Below, one piece after another: positions 58,691-64,000 of a DNA stretch of 64,000 nt (positions are counted from its first letter, which is position 1; each line of letters begins with the position of its first letter). Source of the DNA: Cryptomeria japonica (lineage: Eukaryota > Streptophyta > Pinopsida > Cupressales > Cupressaceae); the NCBI RefSeq assembly GCF_030272615.1, contig NC_081415.1, positions 505,997,373 through 506,061,372 on the forward strand. The letters are read 5' to 3'. A model generated the notes under the pieces. It saw only the letters and a list, made by a program, of their open reading frames with translations. It was not told where the DNA came from and made no database searches. Position numbers and translations under genes: made by a program.

Positions 58691-60079
58691 CTAGGGTTTG
58701 GACGTAGCGTTGTTTTTTTTAAGTTTGCTTTTCTTATTTGGTTGTTGATGGAAGTTAGTAAATTTGATTTGCTTTGTAAGTATTTTAAAAAAAGGGGTTT
58801 TTAGGTTGTTTTATTTGGTTATACAATCACAAAATAAAAAAAGGATGCTTAGTAATTTCGATTTATTATAAGCCATATTTCATTTTGAAATTTGCATGGA
58901 GGTGTGCATGAAAATTAGTTATGATTTCTTTTATTTTAAATGTCAAAAAGGGAGACAAATAGATACGTTAAAATATGAGTTAACATAGTAGCATCTACTA
59001 GGTATCTACATATACTTGATGACTTATATGAACTTTACTTCCAAAGAATATTATGGAAATTGTTTTTTTATTATTTCACGGATGTTGCGATGTACATTTA
59101 AGCTTAAGTTAGCTCGGGAACTGTTGTCCTATTTCTTTATTTACTCTTAATTTATTTTTGTTCCTTTATAGTGATGAGGTATTCCTTGTGTAGTTTTTTT
59201 TTTTTAAAAAAAAGGGGGCTAGATTATCTCTGTAAAACCATCTTATCATTAGTGGGCATCTAAGGGTTATCTAATTTGGTTAGACGTTTACGTCAGCTTG
59301 GGAAAGTGTTAAATATTACTCGTCATCGCTTGAGCATGACTTATTAATTTGGGAAATTTTGTTGGGTCCCTGTCATCCGATTTCTTTGTTCTGTCCAACG
59401 TTGGTCCAGTCTCCATTTAGGGTACTATCTGTTAAGAAATCCTTGTCCGATTTACTTGATATATATATAGTAGGATCCACTACCAAAGGGATCATTGCGT
59501 AATTAACGTCCGAGGTGTCTGTTGCTTATTGTTTGTATTCGCCCAGTGGCAAGATGTAAAAGACTTATCAATTATGTAATTCCTAAAGATATAATACCAA
59601 AGGGGTCTTGCAGTTGAGCAGACCCGGAGATGTAGCCCATCCCGGGTGAACTCCGAGATCATACCTGTGTTATGTGATGTTTTTAGCGTACTTGTTTTAT
59701 GTTTTAAGTTACCATGAATGGTTATACCCTTGCTTAAGTGTATGGTGGAAATTTAATGAAATCAAATTTAAGTGCATAACATTATTCAAATGGATAAATA
59801 TAGTCTTTTAAATTCGTAAAACGTGGTGAATTATGAATATGGCAAGGTATTTAAATATTGAGATTAAAGTTGTGGAAAAGGTAAATTGATAATGTTAATT
59901 TAAGTTGTAATGGTGGAAAGAATCTTGTTAGAATACTTTATGGGGTTAACTTGTTATTAAGTATATAAATGGAATGGATGTAAAAAGGAAATGAAGTTAA
60001 GATTTATGTCATAATTCTTAAATGGAAAACTAAAGAATGAACATCATATAAATATCTATCTTTTTACCTTAGAAAATGA

Positions 60080-61300
60080 ATCACGCCATGTCAATTATGT
60101 TTCATTGCATTGGGTAAATTTGTTAAGTTATTTCACGATTTAATCTTAACAATAAACCTCACCAGAGTAATTCGATAACCGTGTGGGCTTAATTAGATAT
60201 TCATGTTGTATAAGGGATGCATATGCTTAGTTATTCAGGGTGTAAATTAAAAACAATAATCCTCACTAAATTAACTTTATAATTGTGTGAACCCAACTGG
60301 AAAACCCATATGTTAATCTTATAAAAAGGAATTCCTCATGTTTGTTAAGATTGAACCAGAATGGGAAACGTTATGATAATTATGTTTCATTATATTGGAT
60401 ATAGTTGTTTGGTCAAATACGTTTAATCTTAACAGATCAACCTTACCGAAATGTAACTTGATAATTGGTGAAACTCATTTAGGCATTTACCATCTTACCC
60501 CTTGTAAATGAACATTGCCATGTTAATTGTATTTCACTTTATCAAATGAAATCACTTAGTTGTTTACGTTTTAATCCTAACAAATATTCTTTATCAGATT
60601 AATCTCATACGAGAGTGAACTCAACTAGTACCTATATTTGCAACCTTAAATAACGAATCCCTTATGAATACTGAAATGGATCTAAAAAAAATAAAGAAAG
60701 TTTTGGTATAGTTATTTAAACCTTAATCTTAATATAATATATGTACCATCTCATATTAACCTCGTTTATAAGAAGAGATATGCAAAAAAAAAAATAATTG
60801 TATTCTAATCCTAATAGAAGAACATCACTATGGTCTGAATTATTCGAACCTTGAAATGATGAATGTAATCCCGTTAACGATATTTTAAATTGAAGGATGC
60901 TCTCGGGGGTTTAATGCATATCCAACTTAATGAAGTTAGTCCATTTATTACATTATTAAAAATTCAAATGAGATCTATGGCTACTCATAACTTACCCTTC
61001 GTATAAGCACTACAACTCATTAGTTGAATATGCATGAAACCAAATGAGGGGACTTCACTCTATTAATTGTGGTTAATCCTTAAGAAATAAATCTCTCTCA
61101 TTAACCATGCTTTTAATATAAAAAAAAAAGAGATAATAAATGTGGGTGAATATTTTAAAATCAAATGATGAAACCCTCGCTTTACTAATCATAGTTTAAC
61201 CTTGAATGAATGAACCTCATTAGGCATATTCTTAAAACATTAAAGGATGAAATCAATTGTGAATGGATACCACAACCCAAGGTATGGAGTTCATGAGCCC
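60080..61300. repeat. Degenerate ~110-150-bp tandem repeats
   Basis: Recurring block: aattatgtttcattatattgg, then tttaatcttaacaataaacctcac, then a tcgataaccgtgtgaacccaa-like end. Copies start near 60087, 60374 and 60521 with partial ones between and after; ~147 bp separates the best pair. Confidence 0.65.
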
Positions 61301-61728
61301 ATTTTGGGGGCCTCTTAGTGTAATTATGATTTAAAGTGCAATGAATAAATAACTACTCAATGGCTCCCTAACCGTCTAAAGTAAATGATCTCTTCCTAAA
61401 ATTATAAGGCGTCAAACCATTGAACACATTTGTAATTAATATCTATGCATTGTCCTCGTAATTAAGTTATCCAGTTTAATGGATCAAATGACGCAAGTTG
61501 AGTTAGGTGTAAAGTTGTGTAATCGCGTTAGGAAACTCCTTAGGATTGTTTGAGCCTTCCGCTGTGTTATCTAGATAGAGGTAACTTGAGATCACTTCAA
61601 ACTACCTTAATGTTGTAACTTTTTCATTAACGCTATTAATAATCGTTTAAAAAAATAAATTTTACACTCTATTTGAGTGTTTTTAATTTGAACCCATAGG
61701 GGGTTTCCTGGCGGGGCATTACAATTCC

Positions 61729-62471
61729 TGCTATGTACTAGAAGGGAGGATGTCAAACCTTTCATTCTCAGGTGCCTCACAGAGGTTTTCACCATTGGAT
61801 ATGCTCTTTCTTTTTACTTTTGTGGGATCAAACAGTGCCATAGTGTGGTTTTCACTAGAAGATCCATGTTTTATTGTTATATTTTTGTAGTTGAAAGGTT
61901 TGTCATCCACCCCAAAGTATATTGTGCTATTAAGTTCAATGGTGAATCCAGTTTTGTGATCCCCGCTTGGTATGTTATCTCATAGTTCCAAGAAGTCAAT
62001 GATCGCCTCATTGTTGTGGAAGTGGTCAAGGCGTGGGGGATTAGATTAGTTCAATCCGATGAGTTCAGGATGGATAATAGGCATTACCTCATCGATCAGG
62101 TTAAGTTCATAAGATGTGTCAGTGAGGGTTAAGACGTTGTGGTGAAGGTCGTTGATGGTACTATCCCTGTCAGAATCAGGTGTAGGATGTGACGTAGGGT
62201 CTGTGGAAGGTATTTTCAGTTCAGGAACCCAAGAGGTTTTAATTTGAGCTTCTCCACAAATACGGATTTCTTTGTGAGGTGGAGGGGGTGATGTGTCTTC
62301 CTCATCTGAATTATTGAGATGTACTGAATCAAATTCCCACTCATGTGAGTCGATCTTTGAGTCACTTTCTAGTATTTGATTACTATACCATACTTGGATA
62401 TCTTTTGAGTTAAATACAACAGGTGTGATTGGCTAATGTACCTTGATAGATGAAATGATTGGTGTTACAGG
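61729..62471 (-). pseudogene. Linker before RT of element D
   Basis: On -: ENLCEAPENERFDILP-like sequence (61790-61740) parallels ENLFEAPEDGKFDILPAYFQ of A (5122-5181). Earlier part low in recognisable motifs; SDSEIDSHEWEFDS near 62370-62330. Confidence 0.65.
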
Positions 62472-63089
62472 CTAGATTATGGGGATCAGTGAATCCGATA
62501 CTGGGAGTATCATTGTTGTTGGATTTGTTGCTTCTACTAGAATTGCCAGTGTTGTCGATACTACTGGGGGTTCTGATACTGCTAATGGTGCTATTGATGC
62601 AATTGCTGGTGTTGATGGGGTTGCTGGTTTGATTGGTGGGATGATTGGTGTTGTGGATGTTATTGCTACGATTTTCAACCGTATCTGAGCAATTGGTGTG
62701 GTTTGTGGTGTTGCTGATATAATCAAGGGTGACCTCTTTATGTTTGTATTAGGTTGAAATAGAGGTTTGATGGGTTTCCCTTTGAATCTGAGTTTAGGAA
62801 GGATCTCCTTTTGAAAGCCTAATCCCGTGTTATCTTTGGGCTTAGATTCCAGCTGTAGGGGCTCATGTTGTCCTTGCTTGCAAGGTCCCAAAGCACTTTG
62901 ACCATCATAACCCATTCTTTGCATAATGAGAAGGGCTTTTCCATATTGATCTGTGGGAAGCTTAGCTTTGGAGATGTCCATGGTGATAGGATCTTTATAG
63001 ATCCATTGTGCTAAGTCCTCATCTCTGGTCTCTTCTTCTTGACTCTTTCCAAGGATGAAAGGTGTCAAAGTGCATGTTGGCTTGACCAA
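62472..63089 (-). pseudogene. G-patch domain and Pro/Thr-rich linker of element D
   Basis: TRDEDLAQWIYKD, then the G-patch QYGKALLIMQRMGYDGQSAL followed by GPCKQGQHEPLQLESK and NTGLGF (about 62975-62810). This is a fuller match to the G-patch pattern (MGY-x2-G-x2-LG) than in A. The C-terminal 120 residues are a Thr/Pro/Ala/Ile-rich low-complexity linker (STTPIIPPIKPATPSTPAIA). Open for 205 codons to a stop at 62472. Confidence 0.78.
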
Positions 63090-63905
63090 TGGTGTTTGAA
63101 GTAACTATTGAGGTTTACCATGAGTTCTAGGAGATGTGGGTATTTGTCCAACACAAAAGAGTTGGCTTAGATTGTACTCTCCAGGACCTTCCTCTGCCAT
63201 TTTCATCTTGAGCTTCTCTTGCTTGGGTATAGTGGTGTTTGAACTGGAAAGAGAGGCTGGACTAACATATGAGGTGGATGAGATAGCTTCTCTATTGTTG
63301 GTAATGGTAATCTCTGGTTGATTGTTGATATTGTGACAATATGCAAAAGGATTTGCATCACCCAGGATTGTAATTTCTACACCGTTATGCGAGAACTTGA
63401 GACACTGGTGGTAAGTGGATGGAATGGATTGCATGGCGTGTATCCAAGGTCTTCCTAACAATAAATTATATGATAGAGAAAGGTCTAGAACTTGACATAT
63501 GATTTGCTTCACTACTGGGCCCACTCGGATTGGTAACACAACTGCTCCTTTTGAAGAACGCTCTGCATCATTATAAGCTTTTATGGTTATCTTTTTGTGG
63601 GGATCCACTTATTCAATTGCATATCCCAATGCTGTGACCAGTTGTAATATACAGATATTGAGTCCTGCTCCATTGTCAATCAAGACTCGCTTGATCCTAT
63701 GTTGGTTGATAAATCCTTCAATATGGAGTGAGGCATTATGAGGTTGTTGGAAAGATGTATTGTCACTTTCAGAGAAAGTGAGACAAGGTGATGACCTTAG
63801 ATTGCCTACCATAGCTTGGAATTGATCTATATTTAAATTGGCAGGGATTGACGCCTCTTGGAGAGCTTGATCCAAAATTGTTTTATGAGATGGGGATAGG
63901 TGCAA
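63090..63905 (-). pseudogene. Aspartic protease of element D
   Basis: VLIDNGAGLNIC active-site loop (63690-63655), a stop after GYAIE at about 63609, then KKITIKAYNDAERSSKG, YNLLLGRPWIHAM (about 63475-63437) and STYHQCLKFSHNGVEI. The catalytic Asp is kept but the loop is DNGA, where B has DGGA. The tail EKLKMKMAEEGPGEYNLSQL leads to the G-patch. Confidence 0.85.
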
Positions 63906-64000
63906 AAGGTCTAAGATGGAGATAAGTGTGGGTGTCTTATCTAATTGTTCTACTAGGTTATATTGCTTTGGGATGGAAGGTGTGCCTTGTGGAGCTGCTT
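63906..64000 (-). pseudogene. Region just upstream of protease, element D
   Basis: LVEQLDKTPTLISILDLLHL on -, matching LVEQLGKTPALISILELLRI of B. Gag lies beyond the window. Confidence 0.75.

Larger units (their letters stand above)
56826..61723. mobile_element. 4898-bp noncoding LTR-like insertion in element D
   Basis: Exact 5-bp target duplication ATTCC (56821-56825, 61724-61728). Ends TGTAATGCCC / GGGCATTACA form a 10-bp terminal inverted repeat with TG...CA. No protein domain was found on either strand, and the end sequence does not recur inside, so it is best read as one very long solo LTR; a noncoding LARD-type element is the alternative. Contains a GC island (58450-58690) and a degenerate tandem array (60080-61300). 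Orientation unresolved. Confidence 0.75.
49895..64000 (-). mobile_element. Ty3/gypsy Tat-lineage retrotransposon D (5' part outside window)
   Basis: On -, from the right edge: linker, protease, G-patch, linker, [4.9-kb insert], RT, RNase H, aRNH, integrase (stop 53522-53524), 3' noncoding region, PPT, 3' LTR. Protein and noncoding order match A. Many stops, mostly TGA/TAG in former CG contexts. No antisense PMD gene was found in its 3' region. Confidence 0.9.

Noticed and set aside
58322-58694. Overlapping open frames on both strands in the GC island
   Set aside because: Low-complexity Ala/Gly/Arg/Pro translations expected from GC-rich sequence.
62479-62688. + strand frame rich in Gly/Val/Ala
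   Set aside because: Shadow of the Thr/Pro-rich linker of element D on the other strand.

Overview
The window reads as plant nuclear DNA made almost entirely of nested, decaying retroelements. The plant call rests on Tat-lineage Ty3/gypsy elements with two RNase H domains, a chromodomain gypsy element, L1-type LINEs, a Copia LTR, plant mobile domain (PMD) genes and one NAC transcription-factor exon. Long solo LTRs, heavy nesting and gene poverty fit a large genome such as a conifer; that is inference, not shown by any marker gene.

Layout. (1) 1-16220: Tat element A on +, entered inside its 5' leader: gag, protease, G-patch, reverse transcriptase/RNase H, archaeal-type RNase H, integrase, a long 3' noncoding region holding an antisense PMD gene, polypurine tract and 3' LTR. 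A 1.6-kb solo LTR splits the archaeal RNase H at 6756-8373. (2) 17.2-19.7 kb: 3' half of a chromovirus (C) on -, with its chromodomain scrambled by a 41-bp triplication. (3) 19.7-27.8 kb: three LINE remnants, a pyrimidine-rich tract and the last exon of a NAC gene. (4) 27808-39377: Tat element B on +, complete with two 784-bp LTRs, a GTTAG target duplication and a PBS. It lacks RT, RNase H and most of integrase but keeps a long Gag-protease ORF fused to the integrase C-terminus, and a spliced antisense PMD gene. (5) 39.4-49.8 kb: degenerate sequence, then an L1 LINE split by a Copia-type solo LTR that itself carries a retroposed insert. (6) 49.9-64.0 kb: Tat element D on -, running out of the window, with a 4898-bp noncoding LTR-like insertion in its pol.

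How the parts relate. A, B and D share an architecture beyond their proteins: a G-patch between protease and RT (A, D), repeated small hairpins after the integrase stop, a hairpin plus purine-tract module repeated twice just before the 3' LTR, and LTR U3 regions made of about five AT palindromes. A and B also carry an antisense PMD gene with its own TATA box and an intron holding one ~40-bp and one ~21-bp tandem array. These shared noncoding structures, with compensatory base changes between copies, are the least ordinary thing here. B looks like the youngest insertion (about nine LTR differences) and was probably mobilised in trans. No tRNA, rRNA or CRISPR array was seen.
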